The position numbers and the translations under genes are program-made. A stretch of DNA of 64,000 bases from Ramlibacter paludis (GTDB lineage: Bacteria; Pseudomonadota; Gammaproteobacteria; Burkholderiales; Burkholderiaceae_C). The stretch is taken from positions 558,001 through 622,000 of the forward strand of contig NZ_JAKLTM010000004.1 of assembly GCF_022012305.1 (NCBI RefSeq). The letters are read 5' to 3'. The first letter of the stretch is position 1. Each line of letters begins with the position of its first letter. A model generated the notes under the pieces. That model was not told the DNA's origin. It searched no databases and was given only the letters and a program-made list of their open reading frames with translations. Shown here piece by piece: positions 20,042-28,336 of this stretch.

Positions 20042-20893
20042 GTGATCAACCGCCGCCACTTCCACCTCCAGCTCGCCGCCCTCGCCGCCGCTGCCGCCCT
20101 GCCCAGCCATGCGGAGGACAGCGCCTGGGAGGCCCTGGAGCGCGAAGCCAAGGGACGCCTGGGCGTCGCCGTGCTGCGCGCCGGCGGCGGCCTCGAAGGC
20201 CACCGCCTGGAAGAGCGCTTTCCCATGTGCAGCACCTTCAAGTGGCTGGCCGCCGCGTACGTCCTGCACCGGGTGGAGATGAACCAGGAGCGGCTGGAGC
20301 GGCGCATCCGCTTCACGCGCGACCAGCTGAAGGCCTACTCGCCGGTCACCTCGCGGCACGTGGGCGGCGACGGGATGACGGTGCGAGACCTCTGCCACGC
20401 GGCCATCACCGAAAGCGACAACACGGCGGCCAACCTGCTGCTGGCCAGCTTCGGCGGTCCGCAGGCGCTGACGCGCTATGCGCGCTCGGCCGGCGACGAC
20501 GCCACGCGCCTGGACCGCTGGGAGCCGGCGCTGAACGAAGCGAAGCCCGGCGATCCGCGCGACACCACGACGCCGCGCGCCATGGCCGGCGTGCTGCATG
20601 CGCACCTGATCGGCAACGCGCTGGCGCCGCCCGGCCGCGAGCAGCTGGCCAAATGGCTGCGCGCGTCCGAGACCAACCACCTGCGGCTGCGCGCGGACCT
20701 GCCGGATGGCTGGACCATGGGCAGCAAGACCGGCACCGGCGCGCACGGCACGACCAACGACGTGGGCATCTTCTGGCCGCCGAACCGGCCGCCCATCATC
20801 GTGGCGGCCTTCCTCACGCAGACCAAGGCGCCGGAGGCGGTGCGCAACCGGACGATCGCGCAGGTGGCGAAGCGCGTCACCTCGGCGCGCTAG
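20042..20893 (+). CDS. Class A beta-lactamase
   Basis: This 283-residue periplasmic serine beta-lactamase starts at GTG 20042. The signal peptide has a twin-arginine look (NRRHFHLQLA), so Tat export is likely. All class A elements are present: S-T-F-K (Ser70-Lys73) preceded by Cys69, the S-D-N loop (Ser130), the omega loop EPALN (Glu166, Asn170) and K-T-G-T-G (Lys234). Cys69 is typical of class A carbapenemases, but the position equivalent to 238 is Gly, so their Cys69-Cys238 disulfide is absent. No AmpR/PenR-type LysR regulator is adjacent. This is a chromosomal enzyme; the spectrum cannot be told from sequence. Confidence 0.95.
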   Translation: MINRRHFHLQLAALAAAAALPSHAEDSAWEALEREAKGRLGVAVLRAGGGLEGHRLEERFPMCSTFKWLAAAYVLHRVEMNQERLERRIRFTRDQLKAYSPVTSRHVGGDGMTVRDLCHAAITESDNTAANLLLASFGGPQALTRYARSAGDDATRLDRWEPALNEAKPGDPRDTTTPRAMAGVLHAHLIGNALAPPGREQLAKWLRASETNHLRLRADLPDGWTMGSKTGTGAHGTTNDVGIFWPPNRPPIIVAAFLTQTKAPEAVRNRTIAQVAKRVTSAR

Positions 20894-21270
20894 CATTCGG
20901 TGCTGCGCACCGGCTGCTCCTGCCCCAGCCACTTGAGCGCCGCGACGCGGTCGTTGTAGAAGATGCGGTAGTTCCCTTCGCCGAAGGCCAGGCGGGCGAA
21001 GTAGGCCAGGCGGCTGTCGGGCACCACGATCGCGCGGCGCAGGCCCATGGCGCGCCGGTCCTCATCGAGCTTGCGCTGCAGGGCCGCCAGTTCCACGGCC
21101 GGCGGATTCAGCGCCAGCACGTCGAGCAGGACGCGCGGACGCCGCGCTTGCGCGGTGAGTTGCAGCACCTGCTCCTGCAGCTGGCGTAACAGGGCTTCGG
21201 AGGCATCGCCCCACAGTCGGGCGGCGATCACGTCGCCTGCCTGCTCGACCCAATGACCGGATTCGGACAC
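20890..21270 (-). CDS. STAS/SEC14 (SpoIIAA-like) domain protein
   Basis: This 126-residue protein with a SpoIIAA-like alpha/beta fold shows VIAARLWGDAS at the first strand, VLLDVLAL in the middle, AIVVPDSRLAYFARLAFGE and the C-terminal RIFYNDRVAALKWL, a hallmark of the STAS/SEC14-like family whose members bind lipids or act in stress signalling. No Ser phospho-acceptor of classical SpoIIAA is obvious. Its stop codon shares the CTAG at 20890-20893 with the beta-lactamase stop on the other strand, so the genes overlap tail to tail by 4 bp. It is the second gene after the small secreted protein at 21645, 3 bp apart. Confidence 0.8.
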   Translation of the reverse strand: MSESGHWVEQAGDVIAARLWGDASEALLRQLQEQVLQLTAQARRPRVLLDVLALNPPAVELAALQRKLDEDRRAMGLRRAIVVPDSRLAYFARLAFGEGNYRIFYNDRVAALKWLGQEQPVRSTEC

Positions 21271-21273
21271 GGC

Positions 21274-21645
21274 TCACTCCGCCTGCGCCGCCATCTTGAT
21301 GGCACCTCGCGTGCCGGTGGCCTGCTCCCAGCCGGCGACCTGCGTGGGCGTGGCCGCCCAGTCCGTACCGTAGACCCGCGGGCCGTTGCGTAGCATGGCG
21401 AGCGCGGCGCGCGCGGCGGGCACGTGGCCTTCGTCGGCCAGCTCGGCGAAGCGGCCGTAGGCGGCGGACCAGCGGCCGAACTTGTGCAGCCGCACCGCTT
21501 CGCGGAAGCGCGCGTCCTGCGCCTCGCGCGAGGTCGGCGCGACGCCCGTTTGCAGCGCCGGCTCGATCCATTGGGCCTGGGCAGCAGCGCAGCAGGCAAG
21601 CAGGGCGGCGGCGAGGACGGTGCGCAGGGAAGCGATGCGGTGCAT
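21274..21645 (-). CDS. Small secreted protein with a Sel1/TPR-like helix pair
   Basis: This 123-residue protein has a cleavable signal peptide (residues 1-24, ending AAAQA). The mature part contains two amphipathic helices resembling a single Sel1-like repeat (FREAVRLHKFGRWSAAYGRF then LADEGHVPAARAALAML), followed by a conserved-looking tail with YGTDW. I do not know a function. The ATG at 21645 (MHRIAS) follows GGAG; an ATG five codons upstream is in frame but lies over the ribosome site. It is tightly followed by the STAS/SEC14 gene (3 bp), which implies an operon. Confidence 0.72.
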   Translation of the reverse strand: MHRIASLRTVLAAALLACCAAAQAQWIEPALQTGVAPTSREAQDARFREAVRLHKFGRWSAAYGRFAELADEGHVPAARAALAMLRNGPRVYGTDWAATPTQVAGWEQATGTRGAIKMAAQAE

Positions 21646-21749
21646 GGCGGTCTCCTTCAATGAGTGGAAGCAAGGTTAGGCAGGCACGCGCGCGGGCGAA
21701 GTGCGATTTCGTACGGGAAAGCGCAGGGAGTCGGGCCGCGTGCGCAACA

Positions 21750-21837
21750 AGCCGCGGTTCGGCTGCGCGCTCACCACGGCCTACCAACGGCCGCAGGCGC
21801 TGCCCTCGTAGGCCGTGGTGAGGAACGAACCGCGGCT
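21750..21837. repeat. REP-like double inverted repeat, copy 1
   Basis: Outer arms agccgcggttc (21750-21760) and gaaccgcggct (21827-21837) are perfect complements. Inner arms ctcaccacggcctac (21770-21784) and gtaggccgtggtgag (21808-21822) form a perfect 15-bp stem. The element is intergenic, between the small secreted gene's upstream side and the terminator of the DUF4148 gene. The same layout recurs at 46785-46868, so it is a dispersed element rather than a local hairpin. Confidence 0.85.
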
Positions 21838-21850
21838 GCCCCGGATCGCG

Positions 21851-21877
21851 AAAAAAAAAGCGCCGCAATCGCGGCGC
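21851..21877 (-). terminator. Rho-independent terminator of the DUF4148 gene
   Basis: Read on the minus strand, a perfect 7-bp GC stem (gcgccgc / gcggcgc) with a 4-base loop is followed by nine T residues. It lies about 44 bp past the stop codon of the DUF4148 gene and is a textbook intrinsic terminator. Confidence 0.92.
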
Positions 21878-21920
21878 CTGGGAAACGCCCGCGGGTGCGG
21901 GCGAGGAGACAACGGGTGCT

Positions 21921-22265
21921 TCAGCGGGCGGCGGCCACGCGGATCGGTTGCGGCATGTCGCTGCGGGCCAGGTACACCGAGCCGCTGTCTTCGCCGTTCA
22001 GCGCGGCGACGTGGTCGCGCTCGGCGGTGTAGTCGGCCGTGACGTCGGCGCGGCTGCGTTCGCTGCGGAAGCCGGCGAGCTGGTCATAGTCCGGCGCCCA
22101 GGCGCCGGTGCCCGCGGCGCGGGCCTGCTGCATCTCGGCCCGCACTTCGGCGCGGGTGAGCGTCGAGACGAACTGCGTCGGCTCCAGCGTGATGTCGTCG
22201 GCGAAGGCAGTGCCGGCGGCGGCAGCGGTGGCGAGGACGAAGGCGAAAGCGATGTTGCGGTTCAT
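21921..22265 (-). CDS. DUF4148 domain-containing secreted protein
   Basis: This 114-residue protein has a signal peptide (1-22, ending AFA). The mature domain has the pattern of Burkholderiales DUF4148 proteins: LTRAEVRAEMQQARAAG, followed by a Tyr/Asp-rich segment and a basic C-terminus. Its function is unknown; members are usually small periplasmic proteins that are abundant in this order and often stress-induced. The ATG at 22265 follows AAGGA, and a strong terminator lies 3' of the gene, so it is a single-gene unit. Confidence 0.85.
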   Translation of the reverse strand: MNRNIAFAFVLATAAAAGTAFADDITLEPTQFVSTLTRAEVRAEMQQARAAGTGAWAPDYDQLAGFRSERSRADVTADYTAERDHVAALNGEDSGSVYLARSDMPQPIRVAAAR

Positions 22266-22457
22266 GGTGATTCCTTGGAAGGTGAATCGTTTGCTGGATC
22301 GTCGGCTGCGCATCCGACGCCATGAACTCTAGGCAAGGCCTTGCGCCATGCATGTGCGGGAACGCACCGCGACCTTCAAGTCGCGGCGCGGAATGCAACG
22401 GATTGGGTAGGGGCGCGGATGCGCGCCGCCTAAGGGAGTTTCCTAGCGCGTGTCGGC

Positions 22458-22673
22458 TTATTCGGCAGCGACGAGGTCGCCCATGGCAAACACGGAGACG
22501 GGGATGCGGCCGGCGAGTTGCTCGGCGCTGTGGGTCATCCAGCTGAGTTTCTTCAGTTCTTCCACCTTGGCCAGGCGCTCCTGTTCGAGCTCCTTGGGGG
22601 TGAGGTCAGCGGCGTCCTCGATCAGGGTCACGATGGTGTCGAGGTCGGCGGCCGGGGTCAGGTTCTTGGGCAT
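22458..22673 (-). CDS. Small hypothetical protein (71 aa)
   Basis: This is a short acidic and largely helical protein: residues 5-50 are rich in Glu/Lys/Leu (DLTPKELEQERLAKVEELKKL, shown in part), followed by a C-terminal segment ending DLVAAE. I recognise no family. The ATG at 22673 gives a natural soluble protein. The ribosome site is weak (GAGGG directly before the ATG). The frame stays open far upstream only as a shadow of the methyltransferase gene. It sits 110 bp downstream of that gene, beyond a stem-loop. Confidence 0.6.
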   Translation of the reverse strand: MPKNLTPAADLDTIVTLIEDAADLTPKELEQERLAKVEELKKLSWMTHSAEQLAGRIPVSVFAMGDLVAAE

Positions 22674-22758
22674 CCCTCGAGTGTCGCCGTTTCCGAGTGA
22701 AAACGCACGCAGAGACCCGGAGAGACCGCAGGAATGAGTCGGCGGACTTGACAAGCGC

Positions 22759-22783
22759 GGTGGGGTCGCTCCGCGAACCCACC
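22759..22783 (-). terminator. Stem-loop directly after the PRMT-like gene
   Basis: Arms ggtggg (22759-22764) and cccacc (22778-22783), with an inner cgc/gcg pair, form a GC-rich hairpin touching the stop codon of the methyltransferase gene. No T tract follows on either strand, so it may slow transcription or protect the mRNA end rather than act as a full intrinsic terminator. It could also be a REP-type unit. Confidence 0.35.
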
Positions 22784-24304
22784 CTACGAGGAAGCGAGGT
22801 CGAACCAGGGCCGCGTACGGTCGTGCCAGGCGTCGACCGCAAGCACCTGGCCCGGCTGCAACTGCACCGGGTCGCCGAAGCCGTACACCGTGTGCTGCCA
22901 GTTCGACACGCGGCGCTGGCGCGCCGGATGGTTCTCGAACACCACGCCTTCGCCCAGCTCGATGCGGATCCACTGGATCACGCCGTAGCACGCGCCGGCC
23001 TGCGTCGCCGCCAGTTGCAGTCGCTTGCGCTCCGCCGGATAGCTGGAGCGGCCCTGGAAGTCGAAGCGGAAGGCCTCCACGGGCTGGCTCAGCAGGAGCG
23101 GTGACAGGTCTTCGCGGTACAGCGGCCGCTTGCGCGGGTGGATCGCATTGAACTCGCGCAGGTCGAAGCCGAAGGACTGGTCGACGTGCAGGTGCTTGCC
23201 CAGGTCCTCGCCGCCCACCAGCGCCACCATGATGCTGGCCGCCGAGGGCAGGATGCGCCCGCCGGGCTTCAAGAGGCGCGCCTTGGCGTCCTCGATGGCC
23301 GGCAGCACGAACTCGCCGATCAGTTCGCTGGAGAAGATCTCGTGCACCAGCAAGTCGGCTTTCGCCGGCAGGTCCGCGCCCACGCGTACCTCGGTCGAAG
23401 GCTTGGACAAGACGGTGACCCGGTCCTGCAGGCCGTTGCGCGCCACGATCTTCGCGGCCGTCTCGGCGACCAGGGGAACGGCTTCGCAAGTGACGACCTT
23501 TTCCGCCCCGAGCCGCGCCGCCATCATCGCCAGCAGGCCGGAGCCCGCTCCGATCTCGAACACCAGCTGGCCGGGCACGACGGCGGCGCGCAGGCCGTCG
23601 TGGAAGGCCTGGTTGCGCTCCTGCTCGTTCATCATCGGCACGTGCCACAGCGGCACCTGCTGCGACAGCACCCATTCGGCGCCCAGGCGCGCCGTGAGGT
23701 TGCCGGGATCGGCCCGCAGCACTTCGCGGCACAGCGCGATCGCGTCCTGGCCGCGGCCGATCTCCAGCAGGCGCACGGTCGCCTTCTTCAGCGTGGCGTC
23801 GTCGCGCGGATCGAGCGCCAGCGCGGCGCGGTCGTGCACCGCGCCCTGCGCGCCTTGCGCGGCGTCACCGCGCGCAGCCTGCCGGCGCGCCAGTTCGCTC
23901 GCCAGCGACGGATCGAGCGCGATGGCGCGGCGGGCGGAGGCCATGCCTTCCTCGAAGGCCTGCAGCTCGAACTGGCATTCCGCCAGGCTCGCCCAGCCGC
24001 CCGCGTCCCCCGCGAAGGATTCGGTGTAGGCCCCGAATGTCGTCGCAGCCTCGGTGAAGCGGCCCAGTTCCTTCTCGCACATGCCGATGTTGAACAGCAG
24101 GTCCGCATCCGGCTTCCGTGGATCGCGCAGCGCCTGCAGCAGTTCGAGCGCGCGCGCGAACGAGCGCGTCATCACGTGCATCATCGCCAGCGTGCGGCGC
24201 GCATCCGCGCGGCCCGGCTCGCGCGTGGCCAGCGCTTCGAGTTCGGCGATCGCCTCGGCCTGGCGGCCGTCGCGGAACCGGCGCTTGATGGCGTCGAGGC
24301 TCAT
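22784..24304 (-). CDS. TPR protein with PRMT7-like protein arginine methyltransferase domain
   Basis: This 506-residue fusion has four or five tetratricopeptide-like helix pairs at residues 1-200 (for example FNIGMCEKELGRFTEAATTF). Residues 215-500 form an S-adenosylmethionine methyltransferase: motif I VFEIGAGSGLLAMMAARLGA, post-I Glu in VVTCEAV, and a double-Glu loop HEIFSSELIGEF, very close to that of PRMT7-type arginine methyltransferases. A C-terminal beta-barrel-like part has WQHTVYGFGD where PRMTs have their THW loop. Known PRMTs methylate arginine in proteins; the target here is unknown. The ATG overlaps the stop of the upstream amidohydrolase (ATGA), so the two are translationally coupled. 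Confidence 0.85.
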   Translation of the reverse strand: MSLDAIKRRFRDGRQAEAIAELEALATREPGRADARRTLAMMHVMTRSFARALELLQALRDPRKPDADLLFNIGMCEKELGRFTEAATTFGAYTESFAGDAGGWASLAECQFELQAFEEGMASARRAIALDPSLASELARRQAARGDAAQGAQGAVHDRAALALDPRDDATLKKATVRLLEIGRGQDAIALCREVLRADPGNLTARLGAEWVLSQQVPLWHVPMMNEQERNQAFHDGLRAAVVPGQLVFEIGAGSGLLAMMAARLGAEKVVTCEAVPLVAETAAKIVARNGLQDRVTVLSKPSTEVRVGADLPAKADLLVHEIFSSELIGEFVLPAIEDAKARLLKPGGRILPSAASIMVALVGGEDLGKHLHVDQSFGFDLREFNAIHPRKRPLYREDLSPLLLSQPVEAFRFDFQGRSSYPAERKRLQLAATQAGACYGVIQWIRIELGEGVVFENHPARQRRVSNWQHTVYGFGDPVQLQPGQVLAVDAWHDRTRPWFDLASS

Positions 24305-25494
24305 GCGCGCGCTTGCGCGAACCACTCGCGCGCCAGCCGGTCCCAGAAGGTGGCGCCGCGGCCCAGGTTGTCGTCGTTGAAATCGTAGGCGGCGTTGTGC
24401 AGGTTGATGCCCGGCTTGCCGTCGGGCCCATTGCCGATGAAGCCGTAGGCGCCCGGCACCTGCTCCAGCATGAAGCCGAAGTCCTCCGCGGTCATGGCGG
24501 GCAGCACGTCGAAGTGTGCGTTGCCTGCGCCCACGACCTCGCCCATCACCCGGTTCATGAAGCGCGCTTCCTCGGGATGGTTCACCGTGGTCGGGTAGCC
24601 CGGCTTGATGATCACTTCGGCGCTCGCGCGGTGCGCCTGCGCCACGTGCGTGCTGATGCGCTCCATGCCCTCGACCAGCAGGTCGAGCGTGGCCTGCCCC
24701 AGCGTGCGGCAGGTGCCGTAGATCACGGCTTCGTTCGGGATGATGTTCTCCACCGTGCCGGATTCGATCTTGCCGACGGTCAGCACCGCGCTGTCGAGCG
24801 GATCGACGCTGCGCGAGACCAGCGTCTGCAGCTGGCCGACGATGCTGCAGGCCACCGGGATCGGGTCGACCGTGGTGTGAGGCTGCGCCGCATGGCCGCC
24901 CTTGCCGCGCACGCGGATCTCGAAGCGAATGGCGGACGCCATGATCGGCCCGATGCGCACGCCCATCTGGCCGGCCGGCAGCGCCGGCCAGTTGTGCAGC
25001 GCGAACACCGCCTGCACCGGGAAGCGTTCGAAGAGGCCGTCGTCCATCATCTTGCGCGCGCCGGCGCCGCCCTCTTCCCCAGGCTGGAAGATGAAGTGCA
25101 CCGTGCCGTTGAAGTCGGGCTTCTGCGCGAGCAGCGTCGCGCCGCCCAGCAGCATGGTGGTGTGGCCATCGTGGCCGCAGGCATGCATCAGGCCCGGGCT
25201 GGCGCTGGCGTAGCCGAACTGGTTGAGCTCCTGCACCGGCAGTGCGTCCATGTCGGCCCGCAGGCCGATCGCGCGCTTGGGGTCGCCGGCATCGGGACCG
25301 GTGCCGCGCAGCGTGGCCACCACGCCGGTGCCGCCCATGCCGCGGTGGACGGGCAGGCCCAGCGCCTGCAGCCAGGCGGCCACCTGGCCCGCGGTGCGGG
25401 TCTCTTCGAACTTCAGCTCGGGATGGGTGTGGAGGTCGCGGCGAAACTGGATGAGCTTGCCGATGTAGGGGGTGACGTCTGGGGAGGCTTGCAT
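24301..25494 (-). CDS. M20 family amidohydrolase (hippurate hydrolase-like)
   Basis: This 397-residue cytosolic dimetal amidohydrolase has metal ligands in LRADMDALP (Asp), HACGHDGHT (His pair) and the catalytic Glu pair in FQPGEEGGAGA, then a dimerisation lid domain (about 185-295, RGKGGHAAQPH) and a C-terminal His in INLHNAAYDFND. This is the M20D subfamily that cleaves N-acyl amino acids such as hippurate or indole-acetyl amino acids. Its overlap with the PRMT-like gene is by 4 bp. A functional tie (for example an N-acyl-arginine substrate) is possible but unproven. Confidence 0.93.
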   Translation of the reverse strand: MQASPDVTPYIGKLIQFRRDLHTHPELKFEETRTAGQVAAWLQALGLPVHRGMGGTGVVATLRGTGPDAGDPKRAIGLRADMDALPVQELNQFGYASASPGLMHACGHDGHTTMLLGGATLLAQKPDFNGTVHFIFQPGEEGGAGARKMMDDGLFERFPVQAVFALHNWPALPAGQMGVRIGPIMASAIRFEIRVRGKGGHAAQPHTTVDPIPVACSIVGQLQTLVSRSVDPLDSAVLTVGKIESGTVENIIPNEAVIYGTCRTLGQATLDLLVEGMERISTHVAQAHRASAEVIIKPGYPTTVNHPEEARFMNRVMGEVVGAGNAHFDVLPAMTAEDFGFMLEQVPGAYGFIGNGPDGKPGINLHNAAYDFNDDNLGRGATFWDRLAREWFAQARA

Positions 25495-25547
25495 GCACGC
25501 ACCCGGCGGCGCGTGGAGTGCTCGCCGGGGACGACGATCTTAGCCGC

Positions 25548-28205
25548 TCAGGCCAGGCGCAAGCGCAGCCGCACCGTGCCTTCGGTCTCCGGAGAGGTCT
25601 CGAAGCCCTCGCTGCGGGCCAGCGCCAGCATGCCGGCGTTCTCCTGCAGGCATTGCCCCACCACCTCGGCGGTGCCGCGCGCGCGCAGGTAGGCGAGCAG
25701 CTTGCGCAGCAGCGCGCGGCCGAGGCCGCGCCGCTGCCAATCCGAAGCGACCTGGATCGCGAACTCCGCCACCACGTTGTCGGGGTCGCAGACGGCGCGC
25801 ACTTCGCCGGCGATGCGCTCGCCGTCCAGCGCCACGAAGGTCATCTCGCGTTCGTAGTCGATCTGGCAATAGCGCGCGAGTTCGCTGGACGGCACCGAGC
25901 GGCGCGACAGGAAGAAGCGCAGGCGCAGGTCGGCGGGCTCGGCGCCGGCATAGAAAGCGGCAAGCCGTTCGCCGTCCTCGGGCCGGATCGGCCGCACCGG
26001 CAGCTTGCGGCCGCCCGCGTCGATGCTCCCCTCCAGCTCGGAGGGATAGGGCCGCAGCGCCAGCCGGTCCTGCGCGTCGGCGGCGGCATCCCGCAGGCGG
26101 ATGCGCGCATCGATCGCCAGCACGCCGTCGGCATCCGCGAGCAAGGGGTTGATGTCCAGTTCGGCGATCCAGGGCAGGTCGACGGCCATCTGCGCCACGC
26201 GCAGCAGCGTGTCCACCACCGCCGCCTGGTTGGCCCCGGGCTGGCCGCGGTACCCGCCCAGCAGCCGGCCCGCCTGCGTGCGCGCCACCAGCTCGCGCGC
26301 GAGCGTCGCATTGAGCGGCGGCAGTTCCATGGCGGTGTCCTTGCGCACTTCCACCGCGGTGCCGCCGGCGCCAAACAGCACCAGCGGGCCGAACACCGGG
26401 TCGCTGGCGATGCCCACGATCAGTTCGCGCGCGTGCTTGCGCGTGGCCATGGGCTGCACCGTGAAGCCCGCGAAGCGCGCGGGCGGGCGGCAGCGGGCAA
26501 TCGCCTGGCGCATCAGCATCGCCGCCTTGCGCAATGCGTCGCCCGACGCCAGGTTCAGCGCAACGCCGCCGACGTCGGACTTGTGCACGATGTCCGGCGA
26601 CACGATCTTCAGCGCCACCGGGTAGCCGAGGTCGGCCGCCGCGTCCAGCGCCTCCTCCAGGTCGCAGGCCTTGCGCGTGCGCAGCACCGGGATGCCGTAG
26701 GCCGCCAGCAGCGCCATGGCCTGGTGCGCGTCCAGCCATTCCTGTCCGCCCGCCAGCGCGTCCTCCAGCACGTCGCGCACGGCCGCCCGGTCGGGCCGGA
26801 TGGCGCCGGGATGCGCGTCGGGCAGCTGCAGCAAGGCGGCCTGGTTGCGGTGGTAGTGCACCAGCTGCAGCCAGGCCTCGACCGCTCGCTCCGGCGTCGC
26901 GTAGCAGGGCTGGCCGCCGCGGGCGAAGGCCTCGCGCGCGGCCTGCACCGCCGGCCCGCCCAGCCAGCACGCCAGCACCGGCTTGCGCGCTTCGCGCAGC
27001 AGCGGCAGGCAGGCTTCGGCGATCTCGGCTGCCGGAACGATCGCGGTCGGCGCATGCAGGAACAGCACGCCGTCCACTTCCGGCGCGGCCAGCAGCAGGC
27101 GCAGTGCATCGCCATAGCGGGCGACCGGCGCGTCGCCGATGATGTCCACCGGGTCGCCATGGGACCACCCCGGCGGCAGGCAAGCGTCGAGGGCTTGCAG
27201 CGTCGCGTCCGACAGCTCGGCCAGCGTGCCCTGGCGCAGCGCCAGCGCATCGGCAGCCAGCACGCCGGCACCGCCGCCGTTGGTGAGGATCGCCAGCCGC
27301 TCGCCCACCCAGGGCCGCGGATGCGACAGCGTCTGCGCCGCATCGAAGAGCGCATCCAGGCTGTCCACCCGCAGCATGCCGGCGCGCCGCACCGCGGCCT
27401 CGAAGACCGCGTCGGAGCCGGCCAGCGCGCCGGTGTGCGAGGCCGCGGCGCGCGCCCCCTCGGGCGCCCGGCCCGCCTTGACCAGGATCACGGGCTTGTT
27501 GCGCGCGGCCGCGCGGGCCGCCGACATGAACTTGCGCGCGTGCCGGGCCGATTCCATGTACATCAGGATGGCGCGCGTGCCGGCGTCGCTCGCCAGGTAG
27601 TCGAGTACGTCGCCGAAGTCCACGTCGGCGCTGTCGCCCAGCGAGATGAAGTGCGAGAAGCCGATGCCCTGGCCCTGCGCCCAGTCGAGCATCGCGGTGG
27701 CGAGCGCGCCGGATTGCGTCACGAAGGCGATCTCGCCAGGGGCGGCGCTGCACGGCGCGAAGCTGGCGTTCAGGCCCACCCCCGGGACCAGCGCGCCGAT
27801 GCAATTGGGACCCAGGATGCGCAGCAGGAAGGGCTTCGCCGCGTCCAGCATCGCCTGCTCCAGCGTCGTGGCGCCGTCGGCGGTCTTCTCCTTCATGCCG
27901 GCACTGAGCACGATGGCGGCCCGCGTGCCCTTGCGGCCCAGCTCCGCGATGAGCCCGGGCACCGTGGCCGCGGGCGTGCAGATCACCGCCAGGTCGGGGG
28001 CGGCCGGCAGCGCCGCCACGCCGGGCAGCACCTCCATGCCGTCGACCTCGCCGCGATGCCGGTTGACGGCCCACAGCGGCCCCGCGAATCCGCCGGCGCG
28101 CAGGTTGCGCAACACGATGGCGCCCAGATTGCCCGGCCGCGCGGACACGCCGACGACGGCGACCGAACGGGGAGTGAAGAGGCGGTCGAGGTTGCGGATG
28201 CTCAT
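25548..28205 (-). CDS. ADP-forming acyl-CoA synthetase fused to GNAT acetyltransferase (PatZ/Pat-like)
   Basis: This 885-residue protein has a CoA-binding Rossmann domain (about 1-130, SVAVVGVSARPGNLG), succinyl-CoA-ligase-like domains with ILGPNCIG and the catalytic His region ASHTGALAGSD (about 260), an ATP-grasp domain (about 490-700, with YPVALKIVSPDIVHKSD) and a C-terminal GNAT domain (about 725-880, acetyl-CoA loop RRGLGRALL). Related proteins (E. coli PatZ, Rhodopseudomonas Pat) acetylate lysines of enzymes such as acetyl-CoA synthetase. Whether the ligase half is active is not certain. It is divergent from the phasin gene across 131 bp that hold one FNR-like box. The ATG at 28205 begins MSIRNLDRLF. 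Confidence 0.93.
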   Translation of the reverse strand: MSIRNLDRLFTPRSVAVVGVSARPGNLGAIVLRNLRAGGFAGPLWAVNRHRGEVDGMEVLPGVAALPAAPDLAVICTPAATVPGLIAELGRKGTRAAIVLSAGMKEKTADGATTLEQAMLDAAKPFLLRILGPNCIGALVPGVGLNASFAPCSAAPGEIAFVTQSGALATAMLDWAQGQGIGFSHFISLGDSADVDFGDVLDYLASDAGTRAILMYMESARHARKFMSAARAAARNKPVILVKAGRAPEGARAAASHTGALAGSDAVFEAAVRRAGMLRVDSLDALFDAAQTLSHPRPWVGERLAILTNGGGAGVLAADALALRQGTLAELSDATLQALDACLPPGWSHGDPVDIIGDAPVARYGDALRLLLAAPEVDGVLFLHAPTAIVPAAEIAEACLPLLREARKPVLACWLGGPAVQAAREAFARGGQPCYATPERAVEAWLQLVHYHRNQAALLQLPDAHPGAIRPDRAAVRDVLEDALAGGQEWLDAHQAMALLAAYGIPVLRTRKACDLEEALDAAADLGYPVALKIVSPDIVHKSDVGGVALNLASGDALRKAAMLMRQAIARCRPPARFAGFTVQPMATRKHARELIVGIASDPVFGPLVLFGAGGTAVEVRKDTAMELPPLNATLARELVARTQAGRLLGGYRGQPGANQAAVVDTLLRVAQMAVDLPWIAELDINPLLADADGVLAIDARIRLRDAAADAQDRLALRPYPSELEGSIDAGGRKLPVRPIRPEDGERLAAFYAGAEPADLRLRFFLSRRSVPSSELARYCQIDYEREMTFVALDGERIAGEVRAVCDPDNVVAEFAIQVASDWQRRGLGRALLRKLLAYLRARGTAEVVGQCLQENAGMLALARSEGFETSPETEGTVRLRLRLA

Positions 28206-28263
28206 GGCGGTTCCTGCGCGGAGACGGGATGGCCTGAGCGTAGGCCTCGCAAGTCCGGGGCGG

Positions 28264-28277
28264 TTGCGGCAGATCAA
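28264..28277. promoter_or_regulatory. FNR/Anr-like box between the patZ-like gene and phasin
   Basis: TTGCGGCAGATCAA (reverse TTGATCTGCCGCAA) matches the FNR consensus TTGAT-N4-ATCAA at 8 of 10 positions. For the phasin gene, CAGAAT at 28299-28304 is a possible -10, which puts the box centre near -41 (class II activation). For the opposite gene, TACGCT (28242-28237) gives the same spacing. Confidence 0.7.
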
Positions 28278-28336
28278 TGCGCCCGCGCGCGGGCTGCCCA
28301 GAATCGAAGCTCCACAAAGCGCGAAGGGAAAGAACC

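Noticed and set aside
21750-21837. Possible CRISPR or attachment site at the double inverted repeat
   Set aside because: There is no array of spaced direct repeats and no integrase or cas gene; a second copy elsewhere fits REP better.
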